Assembly: GCA_012735495.1 (NCBI GenBank) | Contig: JAAYHD010000032.1 | Span: 1-64,000, forward strand | DNA length: 64,000 nt | DNA from: Clostridiales bacterium | Lineage (GTDB): Bacteria > Bacillota > Clostridia > Lachnospirales > Lachnospiraceae | Direction of reading: 5' to 3' | Shown here: piece after piece, positions 44,922-52,742 of the stretch | Position numbering within the stretch: the first letter of the stretch is position 1 | How the letters are laid out: the number at the start of each line of letters is the position of its first letter | Position numbers and translations under genes: made by a program | The notes under the pieces: model-generated | Seen by the model: only the letters and a program-made list of their open reading frames with translations | What the model was told of the DNA's origin: nothing | Databases searched by the model: none

Positions 44922-45672
44922 CGCGCTTCCTCCCTAAATAAGCTTCTATAACCACCGGATTATCCTGGATCTCCGCAGGCTTGCCGCTTGCTATCTGGTT
45001 TCCGAAATTGAGTACGGTAATCCGGTTGCATATGGACATCACCAGGTCCATTCTGTGTTCAATCATCAGCACCGCCGAATTCATCTTTAACGCAATATCC
45101 ACAAGGGCTACGATATGATCCATTTCCCTTTGGTTCAAGCCCGCGGCAGGTTCGTCCAAAAGCAAAACGGACGGCCGGGTGAGAATTGCCCTTACCACCT
45201 CAAGCAGCTTTTGCTGTCCGTATGCCAGCTTGTCTATACCGTCCCTCATATTAAGCCTTAGGCCGGCAACCTCCAAAAGCTCGTCCAGCAGCTTCTTATG
45301 ATCATGTGAGTTTAACATTTTATTTTTCCTTGCCAAATCCACACCCAGGTAAATATTTGTTTCTATATCGCAGCGATTAAGCAGGTGCGGATGCTGGAAG
45401 GTTCGTGTAATGCCCCTTCTTGCCCTGGTATGGGCGGGTGCCCTTGTAATATCATGACCATTAAGCACGATTGTTCCGCCGTCCACTTTATATATACCGG
45501 TAATCAGGTTAATCAGGGTGGTCTTTCCGGCTCCGTTTGGCCCAATTAAACCAAACACCTCCCCGGGATATAATTCGAATGATATATCCTTTGCCGCAAC
45601 AACACCGCCAAAGTTCTTACAAACCTTGTTCAGCGTCAGCACGGCTTCTTTTCCATTTGATGAGTTTTGCAT
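44905..45672 (-). CDS. livG: Liv-type ABC transporter ATP-binding protein (LivG-like)
   Basis: 255 residues: Walker A GPNGAGKTTLIN, long insert RARRGITRTFQHPHLLNRCDIETNIYLG typical of LivG, LAYGQQKLLEVVRAILTRPSVLLLDEPAAGLN. The ATG at 45672 lies 56 bp inside the end of livM, with GGAGG 11 nt upstream, so the two are translationally coupled; a GTG nine codons later is a weaker alternative. Confidence 0.93.
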   Translation of the reverse strand: MQNSSNGKEAVLTLNKVCKNFGGVVAAKDISFELYPGEVFGLIGPNGAGKTTLINLITGIYKVDGGTIVLNGHDITRAPAHTRARRGITRTFQHPHLLNRCDIETNIYLGVDLARKNKMLNSHDHKKLLDELLEVAGLRLNMRDGIDKLAYGQQKLLEVVRAILTRPSVLLLDEPAAGLNQREMDHIVALVDIALKMNSAVLMIEHRMDLVMSICNRITVLNFGNQIASGKPAEIQDNPVVIEAYLGRKRGAKNS

Positions 45673-46606
45673 ACAGATCCTTACCTCCTCCTACCAATCC
45701 TTCAGGCAGTACAATCATTAAGCCCATAATGCCCACACCATATATCAGCATCATATAGTCCTTTAAGAACCTGAGCCACTCGGGCAGAAGATTGATTAAT
45801 ATACTTCCAATTAAAGCGCCTATTGGCGATGATGAACCGCCTATCATGATAACCACCAGGTATAGCTGCGATTGCGGCAGCGCAAAGGATGTGGCGCTTA
45901 TATATCCTGACAGGAACGCAAAAAGCGAGCCTGCCAGGCCGCATAACAGCCCCGAGATGGCAAATGCAATGTTCTTGGTAAGTAAAATATTTACGCCCAT
46001 GCAGCTTGCCGCGGTTTCATTGTCACGGACCGCCATGAAGGACCGGCCTAGCGGTGAGCGGAACAGCTTCCATATAATTATTGATGCCGCTATGGAAAAG
46101 CCTAGTATTAAATAATAGTATTTTGCCTCCGTATTAAATATAAAATTCCCGACGCTGAACTGGACCAGGTTGCCCATACCTACAGGTCCGCCCGTCCCTT
46201 TTGTCCAGTTGGCGAATATTCCGTTCAGAATCGTCATTAACGCAATTGTTGAGAACGAAAAGTAAAATCTTCTTAATCTAAACAGCGCAAAACCGATTAT
46301 AAATGCAAATAATGCAGTTCCCAGCATGCTTGCGGCCATTCCCAATATCGGCGGGTAACCCCATCTTGTACTTACATTTGCGGTAATATACGCGCCTATA
46401 CCCATAAGCCCGCACTGTGCAAAGGAGGACTGTCCGGCCATTCCAAACACAACATACAGGCTGAGCACCGCAAGATATGTTATCATGGTCATGTTCAGCA
46501 CACGGACCATATAGATGGATGAAGTGTTTGGCAGGTTAATAAGCAATGCCAGCACCAGGACACCCAAAAACAACAATACCAAGTTTTTTCTGTTTATTCT
46601 TCCCAT
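45617..46606 (-). CDS. livM: Liv-type ABC transporter permease (LivM-like)
   Basis: 329 residues from ATG 46606, chosen for GAGG 8 nt upstream. About nine or ten hydrophobic segments and the LivM signature GMAGQSSFAQCGLMGIGAYI, plus the ABC-contact region SPLGRSFMAVRDNETAASCMGVN. It pairs with LivH to form the pore. Ten bp separate it from livH and its end overlaps livG. Confidence 0.93.
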   Translation of the reverse strand: MGRINRKNLVLLFLGVLVLALLINLPNTSSIYMVRVLNMTMITYLAVLSLYVVFGMAGQSSFAQCGLMGIGAYITANVSTRWGYPPILGMAASMLGTALFAFIIGFALFRLRRFYFSFSTIALMTILNGIFANWTKGTGGPVGMGNLVQFSVGNFIFNTEAKYYYLILGFSIAASIIIWKLFRSPLGRSFMAVRDNETAASCMGVNILLTKNIAFAISGLLCGLAGSLFAFLSGYISATSFALPQSQLYLVVIMIGGSSSPIGALIGSILINLLPEWLRFLKDYMMLIYGVGIMGLMIVLPEGLVGGGKDLYAKLIKWKRSRADAEQGL

Positions 46607-46616
46607 ATTCAACACC

Positions 46617-47483
46617 TCAAGCCTTTTCAGCTATCTTTTCGCCGAACAATCCCTGCGGACGAACAAGCAAGCTTATAATCAGAACGGCAAATACGACCGT
46701 ATCTTTATATGTCGTTGAAATGTAAGTACCGGCAAAAACCTCAATAAGTCCGATTAACAAGCCGCCTATGATGGCTCCCTGCACGCTTCCGAAGCCTCCT
46801 ATGACGACTGCGGCGAATGCCTTAACACCGGCCAATACCCCCATAGTATTGGTTATAAAGAAAATCGGAGCCAGCATGACACCGCCCGCGCCTGTAATCA
46901 GCATGCTTATGAAAAATGTCAGCGCTATGGCCACTGCAATCGGTATTCCCATAAGAGACGCCGCATATTTGTCCTGTGCCGTAGCCTGCATGATATTGCC
47001 CAATAATGTTTTTTCCAGCAGAAAATAAACCAGGCTCATTAACAGAGCCGCAAAAATTATGATAATTACATACTGCCATTGCAAGAATGCGCCTGCTATT
47101 TTTACAATGCCGCCCTTTAGCGGGTCAATGGTCTGGGGAGTGGATCCCCATACCAGCTTGGTCATTTCCCTAAGAGCTATGGAAGCACCCAGGGTACTTA
47201 CTATAATGGCTTTATCCTGTGCATTTCTAAGCGGCCAATAGGTTATATACTGGAATACGATACCGCTTAGACCAATAAGTACGGCTGTTATTGCAAATGA
47301 GAGCCAGATAGGCATTCCCATTTTTTGATTAAAGGCAAAGCATATGAACGCGCCAAGCATTAAAAAATCACCTTGAGCAAAGTTTACGATACCGACGGCG
47401 CGGAAAATTAAAACCATTCCCATGCCAATCAAACCGTATACCACACCCAATGATATACCTGTAACAATTAACTGTATTATCAC
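46617..47483 (-). CDS. livH: Liv-type ABC transporter permease (LivH-like)
   Basis: 288 residues from GTG 47483, which has GGGAGG 7 nt upstream; 5 further codons are open before it. Multi-spanning permease with IIQLIVTGISLGVVYGLIGMGMVLIFRAVGIVNFAQGDFLMLGAF, the LivH N-terminal signature, and GGFGSVQGAIIGGLLIGLIEVFAG near the end. It is preceded by a perfect 16-bp hairpin after livK. Confidence 0.93.
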   Translation of the reverse strand: MIIQLIVTGISLGVVYGLIGMGMVLIFRAVGIVNFAQGDFLMLGAFICFAFNQKMGMPIWLSFAITAVLIGLSGIVFQYITYWPLRNAQDKAIIVSTLGASIALREMTKLVWGSTPQTIDPLKGGIVKIAGAFLQWQYVIIIIFAALLMSLVYFLLEKTLLGNIMQATAQDKYAASLMGIPIAVAIALTFFISMLITGAGGVMLAPIFFITNTMGVLAGVKAFAAVVIGGFGSVQGAIIGGLLIGLIEVFAGTYISTTYKDTVVFAVLIISLLVRPQGLFGEKIAEKA

Positions 47484-47505
47484 CGGTAAACCTCCCAATT
47501 TTTAT

Positions 47506-47541
47506 GATATTGGTGAAGCGCTCATGCGCTTCACCAATATC
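47506..47541 (-). repeat. Perfect 16-bp inverted repeat between livK and livH
   Basis: Arms 47506-47521 (GATATTGGTGAAGCGC) and 47526-47541 with a 4-nt loop, starting 12 bp past the livK stop and ending 22 bp before livH. No T-run follows on either strand, so it is more likely an mRNA 3'-end stabilizer that raises binding-protein levels than a full terminator. Confidence 0.85.
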
Positions 47542-47553
47542 TAGTTCAATGTC

Positions 47554-48780
47554 TTACTGTTGCTGCTGCCAGTCAACAACGTCCAGAATGTCCTTGGGTT
47601 TTGCAACTCCATCCTGTATTTCGATAAGCAGGATGCTTGTTCCGCCTACGCCCTTTTCATCAAATGCATATACGTTGGCAACACCCTTGTATCCCTGGAT
47701 TTTAAACATTGCATCCCTGATTGCTTCTCTCTCAGTCGAATTTGCAATCTTTATTGCTTCTATAATAAGCATGAACTTATCATAATCAACAGCAGCCGTA
47801 AAATCCGAATCGATATTGTAACGCTCTTTATATTTTTGTGCAAATACTCTACCTTCCTCACGAGGAGTATCAGGGATATAGTCAGTCAAGGCCAAAACTC
47901 CGTTTGAAGCCTCTTTCGCAAGGTCGATGGCTATTTTACTTGCATAGGATGCAAGACCGGCTATGGGCTTCGTAACTCCCATATCCCTGAGCTGTTTCAT
48001 GATAAGTCCTGCTTCTACCTGAAGGCCGAATGCAACGATAACATCAGGATTTGCTTCCTGGATATGAAGTATCTGCGCTGTAAAATCCTTGTCACCGGTG
48101 TTGTACGCGTCGAGGCTTACCGGTTCAAGTCCCAGGTCCTTCAGCGCCTGGACAGCAGCCTCCATCTGACCGATACCAGAAGCATCGGTTCCGTAGATGA
48201 TGGAAACCTTATTGCCGATATTCTCTACAACATACTCAACGAGAGCCTTAGGTATATGTCCGTCATGGGTACGGGCCTGGAACAGCCACGGGTTTCCGAA
48301 ATCTCCAACAGTGGCAAGTGAAGTGGCGGAAAGAACCGGAATCTGTGCTTTCTTGATTTCTCCGTCCAGGGCGAGAATCATGGTTCCGTAATAAGGTCCG
48401 ACTATAGCACATATTTTGTCATCCGTAGCCAGCTTATTAAGCGCATTCACCGCTCCAACGTCGGTACCAAGGTCATCTTCATAGACAACTTCAACCTGTC
48501 TTCCGAGAACACCGCCGGCTTTATTAATATCGTCTACCGCCATGTTTATGGCATTTTTGCAGTATTCGCCGACCAGTGCCTTTTCACCGGTTATACTGGT
48601 TATAACACCAATTCTTATAGGATCTTTGTTCGTATTGTCGGTGTTATCGTTATTGCCGCCATTGTTATTAGGCGCGGTTGTGGGTGTAGGAGTCTTGTCG
48701 CCGTCATTTGTTGTTTTTTTGCAAGCGGCAAGGCTGCAAACCATCAATACAGCCATCAGAAGTGCAATAGTTTTTTTCAT
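47554..48780 (-). CDS. Liv-type substrate-binding lipoprotein
   Basis: 408 residues from ATG 48780 (AAAGGAGG upstream; an adjacent ATG at 48783 is equally possible). Lipoprotein signal with lipobox SLAAC at about 18-22, an Asn/Thr/Asp-rich linker, then a periplasmic-binding-type fold of the LivJ/K group (IRIGVITSITGEKALVGEYCKNAINMAVDDINKAGGVLGRQVEVVYEDD). It captures the solute outside the membrane for the LivHMGF importer. The ligand is unknown; acid-sugar or organic-acid genes nearby suggest it is not an amino acid. Confidence 0.92.
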   Translation of the reverse strand: MKKTIALLMAVLMVCSLAACKKTTNDGDKTPTPTTAPNNNGGNNDNTDNTNKDPIRIGVITSITGEKALVGEYCKNAINMAVDDINKAGGVLGRQVEVVYEDDLGTDVGAVNALNKLATDDKICAIVGPYYGTMILALDGEIKKAQIPVLSATSLATVGDFGNPWLFQARTHDGHIPKALVEYVVENIGNKVSIIYGTDASGIGQMEAAVQALKDLGLEPVSLDAYNTGDKDFTAQILHIQEANPDVIVAFGLQVEAGLIMKQLRDMGVTKPIAGLASYASKIAIDLAKEASNGVLALTDYIPDTPREEGRVFAQKYKERYNIDSDFTAAVDYDKFMLIIEAIKIANSTEREAIRDAMFKIQGYKGVANVYAFDEKGVGGTSILLIEIQDGVAKPKDILDVVDWQQQQ

Positions 48781-48850
48781 CATTTTTCCTCCTTTAAATT
48801 GCCTGTTCATTTTTCAATTGTTTGGCATATAAATCGATAAGTAATGGTTT

Positions 48851-49285
48851 TTATTTTTTGTCGATATAAGCATTACCAAATTCGTCATTCCTTCTTGTTA
48901 AATCAAGACCATCAATTTCCATAAAGGACAATTCCATAAGATACTGTACTTCACATCCGTTTTCCAAATGCCCCACATACGTATTATTGGCTTTATCTGA
49001 GCATATTATGTGAAGATGTGGTTCTCCGTCAATAATTAACCCTTGCATCCCACCAACTTCTATGGCGTCCTCTATTGTTACGAATTTGTTGACGGATTTA
49101 TCCGTTGTTTTAGTTATTACATGAAATACAAGCTTTCTCAAGGAACCTATTGCAGATAAAAGCACCGCATTCTTTACACCCAGACGATCCATCTCGCTTT
49201 GTATGCTTTCCAGTACCTTGTCTCCCTTGCCAAGATGCATAACAATGATTCTGCCATAGTCGTTTGCTGCGAAACTTTTAATAAT
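48851..49285 (-). CDS. PPC/DUF296-domain protein with an irregular start
   Basis: The PPC (plant and prokaryote conserved, DUF296) pattern is clear: GRIIVMHLGKGDKVLESIQSEMDRLGVKNAVLLSAIGSLRKLVFHV, then GEPHLHIICSD...VGHLENGCEVQYLMELSF. An ATG at 49240 would cut off the conserved GRIIV strand. The frame continues upstream to a stop, and the only codon at good spacing (6 nt) from AAAGGAG is ATT at 49285, giving 144 residues. An ATG at 49289 starts MDY then stops after 3 codons one frame away. So the gene uses ATT, or has a 1-bp frame break. First gene of the transporter operon. Confidence 0.8.
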   Translation of the reverse strand: MIKSFAANDYGRIIVMHLGKGDKVLESIQSEMDRLGVKNAVLLSAIGSLRKLVFHVITKTTDKSVNKFVTIEDAIEVGGMQGLIIDGEPHLHIICSDKANNTYVGHLENGCEVQYLMELSFMEIDGLDLTRRNDEFGNAYIDKK

Positions 49286-49310
49286 CCATCACTCCTTTCT
49301 GTTATTATAA

Positions 49311-49622
49311 TAATGTAGCATTCACAATTGTTAAATACTTTATGCCAATGAGCCTAAAATGTATACGTTTACATTTTGTAATGTAAATTTACACTTATGT
49401 ATTAAAATAACAGTGAATACTACATAATATGAGCTCATAATTTGTAAACGTTTACACTTCGTTATATAAAAAAAGGGTTCATTGACTTATCCACATTATT
49501 GCACAAAAAACAAAATATTGCAATATAAAATTTATTAAAATTTTTTTTGAACCGCTCATAGGTTAATATTTTTTTATGCATATTTACCATTTATATATCA
49601 TAAACAGCATTCAAATCCGTGA
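49311..49622. promoter_or_regulatory. Control region of the transporter arm, with lacI downstream end
   Basis: About 310 bp without a gene. It holds palindromes TGTATACGTTTACA (49360-49373), TGTAAATTTACA (49382-49393, perfect) and TGTAAACGTTTACA (49443-49456, perfect). They match both a LacI-family operator and the CcpA cre consensus. A single DnaA box TTATCCACA lies at 49487-49495. A promoter for the minus arm is likely near 49305-49335 but not clear-cut. Confidence 0.75.
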
Positions 49623-50654
49623 CTATTTCACAAGCACACCAACAGCATTTCCCGTAATTATTTCGGGTATCTCAATAAACTCCCTATTAGGAAGCTTGGG
49701 GTTTTCTATTCTTTCCAGTATTGCCTTGCCGGCTTTATATCCCATACTTTGGGTATTATAGCTGGCAACCGTCGGCCTGGTAGCCATCAGGTTAAGATTG
49801 TCGACAGTATCATAAGCCACCAGTGAAACATCCTCGGGAGCATTTATATTAAAATCCTTGCAAGCCCTTAACACGCCTATGGTGCTCATGTTGTTCTGTG
49901 AGAATACGGCAGTGGGTCTTTCCGGAAGATTTCTCATGTATTCGATTGCCTTATATCCGCCGTTCAGCGTAAATTCACCGTTAAATTTAAACGGATAATC
50001 ATCCCCGACATCCATTCCGTAATCCTTCATTGCCTGTACAAAACCCTGGAAACGCTCCAAACCATTGCTTAACTCAAGGGGGCCGTGTACAACGAAAATC
50101 TTGCGGTGCCCCATCTTAAGCAATATTTCGGTAAGCTGATAAGAACAGTTAAAATTGTCCGTTCCTACCAGATCTCCAACGAATTCAGGCGAATTTATTT
50201 TCCTGTTCAGCAGTACCATTGGGATATACTTATTCATTTCAATGATGAAATCGTCATTCTTGCCGGTTGTATTTAAGATCAGGCCGGCTATATTTTGGCT
50301 CATCAAAAGCTTAAGGTATGACAGCTCCCGCTCTTTATCATTTCCGGTGCTGCACACGGTCATATTAAAATTGTGCTTTGCGATGACATCCTCTACAGCC
50401 CTGGCAATGGAAATATGATATGTATTGGAAATGTCCGAAACCACGAATCCTATGGTGTTGGTTGTCCTGACCTTTAAGCTCCGGGCAATGGAATTAGGCA
50501 AATAGGACAGCTTCTCCATTGACTTTAATACCTTTTCCCTGGTTTTTTCACTTACATTATAGCTGTTATTTATTACTCTCGAAACGGTTGCTACGGATAC
50601 ATTCGCATCCTTGGCAACCTCCTGCATCGTAACCCTGTCACCATGTATTTTCAT
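49623..50654 (-). CDS. LacI-family transcriptional regulator
   Basis: 343 residues from ATG 50654 (AGAAGG upstream; 17 codons earlier are open). N-terminal helix-turn-helix TMQEVAKDANVSVATVSRVINNSYNVSEKTREKV with the LacI hinge YLPNSIARSLKVRTTNTIGFVV, then a periplasmic-binding-like ligand domain (LLNRKINSPEFVGDLVGTDN, ending in AVFSQNNMSTIGVLRA and VSLVAYDT). It sits between the two arms of the catabolic island, so it is the natural repressor of both; palindromes of its expected type lie in each control region. The effector should be a sugar or phosphorylated intermediate of the pathway. Confidence 0.92.
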   Translation of the reverse strand: MKIHGDRVTMQEVAKDANVSVATVSRVINNSYNVSEKTREKVLKSMEKLSYLPNSIARSLKVRTTNTIGFVVSDISNTYHISIARAVEDVIAKHNFNMTVCSTGNDKERELSYLKLLMSQNIAGLILNTTGKNDDFIIEMNKYIPMVLLNRKINSPEFVGDLVGTDNFNCSYQLTEILLKMGHRKIFVVHGPLELSNGLERFQGFVQAMKDYGMDVGDDYPFKFNGEFTLNGGYKAIEYMRNLPERPTAVFSQNNMSTIGVLRACKDFNINAPEDVSLVAYDTVDNLNLMATRPTVASYNTQSMGYKAGKAILERIENPKLPNREFIEIPEIITGNAVGVLVK

Positions 50655-50972
50655 ATCATCATACCTTCTGTAATTTAATATTTTATAATCCTGTTTTAAA
50701 CTCAATATATCATTTTTTTACTATTAAGACCTTAATTGTAGATTACCGGGTTTTGCAGATTTCGTCAAGTGCAACTTATTTCCTTAATTTCAATAATAAT
50801 TTGCTTAAAATATACGCATAATATTTATTAAAATTATATCTGCTTGACAATAAATTCTGCTAGTGCTATTATGAGGAAAAGAAAACGTTTACATAATAGG
50901 CTGGGCAAGATTATTGGTTTTATATAAAAACTGCAAAATGATGTAATCGTTTACATTGGAGGACATAGGTTT
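50655..50972 (+). promoter_or_regulatory. Control region of the plus-strand catabolic operon
   Basis: About 320 bp between lacI and the isomerase gene. Strong promoter TTGACA (50844-50849), 17-bp spacer, TATTAT (50867-50872). Operator-like AGAAAACGTTTACA (50880-50893, 12 of 14 match) covers the expected start site, and TGTAATCGTTTACA (50942-50955, 13 of 14) lies over the leader just before the ribosome binding site. This layout suits repression by steric block. Confidence 0.85.
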
Positions 50973-51752
50973 ATGCTAGTTGGATGCGCGGCACGAATTG
51001 ATGAGTACAACCTCGTTTCAAAATCTGGATTTGATTATATAGAATTAGCAGGCAAGGCAGTTGCCATACTAAATGATGATGATTTTGAAAAATTAAGGAT
51101 TACCGTACGGGACGGCCTTCTGCCCTGTCTGGCACTCAATGCTTATTGTGGGCCGGATATTGTTATTGCCGGGCCCGGTTTTAGCCTGTCAAAGGCAAGG
51201 GAATATGCCTCTTGGCTGGCACAGCGGGCGGACAAGCTCGGCGTCAGGGTTGTCAATATTGGTTCACCCAAATCGCGGATACTTCCTGAAGGATATGACC
51301 GCAGGCTGGCCGCAGAACAGTTAAGGCAGTTCTTTTCCGCAACCGCCGATGAATTTGCCAGGTATGGCATTACTGTAACAGTTGAAGCTCTTGGATATTG
51401 CTTTTGTAATTTTATTAACAGCCTTGATGAGGCTTTATCGGTTGTAAAAGATGTTGACAGGAGCAACCTTAAGCTCGTCATTGATTATTACAATATGCGG
51501 CAAAGCAATGAAGAGAATAAGGATATTACTCCGTTTCTCCCCTATCTTGCGCATGTCCATACGTCCGATGATGCCGGAAGCCCGCAGCTTAGAAGCTTTT
51601 TTAATAAAGACAGGTTTTCAGCACATGAAAGGCTGCTTGCAAACCTTAAGCAATGCGGTTATGACGGCACCATAACCATCGAAGTGGATGTCCCATTCGA
51701 TACAGATGAAGCCGTTAGCTCCCTTGAATTAATCAAACGAGCTTGGCACTAA
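50973..51752 (+). CDS. TIM-barrel sugar phosphate isomerase/epimerase (AP endonuclease 2/OtnI-like family)
   Basis: 259 residues, xylose isomerase-like TIM barrel. The four metal ligands of the family are visible in order: Glu in TVTVEALGYCFCNF, Asp in KLVIDYYNM, His in AHVHTSDDAG, Glu in TITIEVDVPF. Members include hydroxypyruvate isomerase, 2-oxo-tetronate isomerase OtnI, EryH and tagatose epimerase types. Its place at the head of an operon with a DUF1537 kinase favours an OtnI-like isomerase of an oxo acid sugar, but the substrate cannot be told from sequence. ATG 50973 follows TTGGAGG. Confidence 0.85.
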   Translation: MLVGCAARIDEYNLVSKSGFDYIELAGKAVAILNDDDFEKLRITVRDGLLPCLALNAYCGPDIVIAGPGFSLSKAREYASWLAQRADKLGVRVVNIGSPKSRILPEGYDRRLAAEQLRQFFSATADEFARYGITVTVEALGYCFCNFINSLDEALSVVKDVDRSNLKLVIDYYNMRQSNEENKDITPFLPYLAHVHTSDDAGSPQLRSFFNKDRFSAHERLLANLKQCGYDGTITIEVDVPFDTDEAVSSLELIKRAWH

Positions 51753-51783
51753 TCTATAAATAATATTTTAAGGAGGAAATGTT

Positions 51784-52719
51784 ATGGCTAAGAAACAAAG
51801 AAAAGTAATTGTAACGGCTGCCATTACGGGCGCAATCCACACACCGTCACATTCACCGTACCTTCCCAAAAGTCCGGATGAGATAGTGCAAAATGCAGTA
51901 GATGCAGCCAAGGCAGGTGCATCCATCGTGCACATACACGCACGCAAGGAAAACGGCGAACCTACGTCGGATTGGAATGTATTCAGGGATATTTTAAGCA
52001 GAATCAAAAAGCAAAGCGATGTTGTAATCGGCATTACCACCGGCGGCGGACAGGGCATGACGGTCGAGGAAAGGCTGGCCGTAATACCGGAATTCAAACC
52101 TGAGATGGCTTCTGCCAACGGCGGTTCCATAAACTTCTGTTTCTCAAGGCTTGCGGATGGAATAGAAAATCCCAAATATGATTGGGAAATCCCCTTCATG
52201 AAAAGAACATATGACAATGTATTCAAGAACACCTTTAAGGATATTGAGTACTGCATCAAGATAATGAATGAAAACGGCACCCGTCCCGAATTTGAAATAT
52301 TTGATTACGGCCAATTAAGCAACATAGCGTACTTTGTCAAGCAAGGCCTTGTACAGGAACCCCTGTACCTTCAGTTCGTTCCGGGAGTCATGGGCGGCAT
52401 GCCGATGAGCCTTGACTGCCTGTTCTTCATGATTGACCAGGCCAAGAAGATGTTCGGTCCCGATGTCATGTATTCAATGGTTGCCGGCGGAAGAAGAATG
52501 TTCCGTTTCGAAACGGTATGCGCCATCACGGGCGGAAATGTCCGCGTAGGGCTTGAGGACGGCCTATACATTAATCCAAGCGGTGAACTGGCTGTAAATA
52601 ACGCCGCCCAGGTGGAGAAAATAATCCGTATTCTTAAGGCTCTTGATTATGAAATCGCAACACCGGACGAGGCAAGGGAAATGCTGAAGCTTAAAGGTAA
52701 GGACAAGGTTAACTTCTAA
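51784..52719 (+). CDS. Beta-keto acid cleavage enzyme (BKACE, DUF849/Kce family)
   Basis: 311 residues. Kce-type zinc enzyme: VHIHARKENGEPTSDW places the metal histidines at H50 and H52; VIGITTGGGQGMTVEERLAVI and SANGGSINFCF form the substrate-binding strands; VRVGLEDGLYI carries the later Glu ligand. Family members convert a beta-keto acid plus acetyl-CoA to acetoacetate and a new acyl-CoA (Kce in lysine fermentation). The lysine fermentation genes are missing here; instead it is followed by a thiolase (23 bp) and acid-sugar genes, which points to another beta-keto acid. ATG 51784 follows AAGGAGG. Confidence 0.9.
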   Translation: MAKKQRKVIVTAAITGAIHTPSHSPYLPKSPDEIVQNAVDAAKAGASIVHIHARKENGEPTSDWNVFRDILSRIKKQSDVVIGITTGGGQGMTVEERLAVIPEFKPEMASANGGSINFCFSRLADGIENPKYDWEIPFMKRTYDNVFKNTFKDIEYCIKIMNENGTRPEFEIFDYGQLSNIAYFVKQGLVQEPLYLQFVPGVMGGMPMSLDCLFFMIDQAKKMFGPDVMYSMVAGGRRMFRFETVCAITGGNVRVGLEDGLYINPSGELAVNNAAQVEKIIRILKALDYEIATPDEAREMLKLKGKDKVNF

Positions 52720-52742
52720 GTCATGCGCGGAAAGGAGCAAAT

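Noticed and set aside
44208..48780. Branched-chain amino acid importer
   Set aside because: Family name only; operon context and the regulator point to a catabolic substrate, so the ligand is left open.
49487..49495. DnaA box at the transporter control region
   Set aside because: Single copy; expected by chance often enough in AT-rich DNA.
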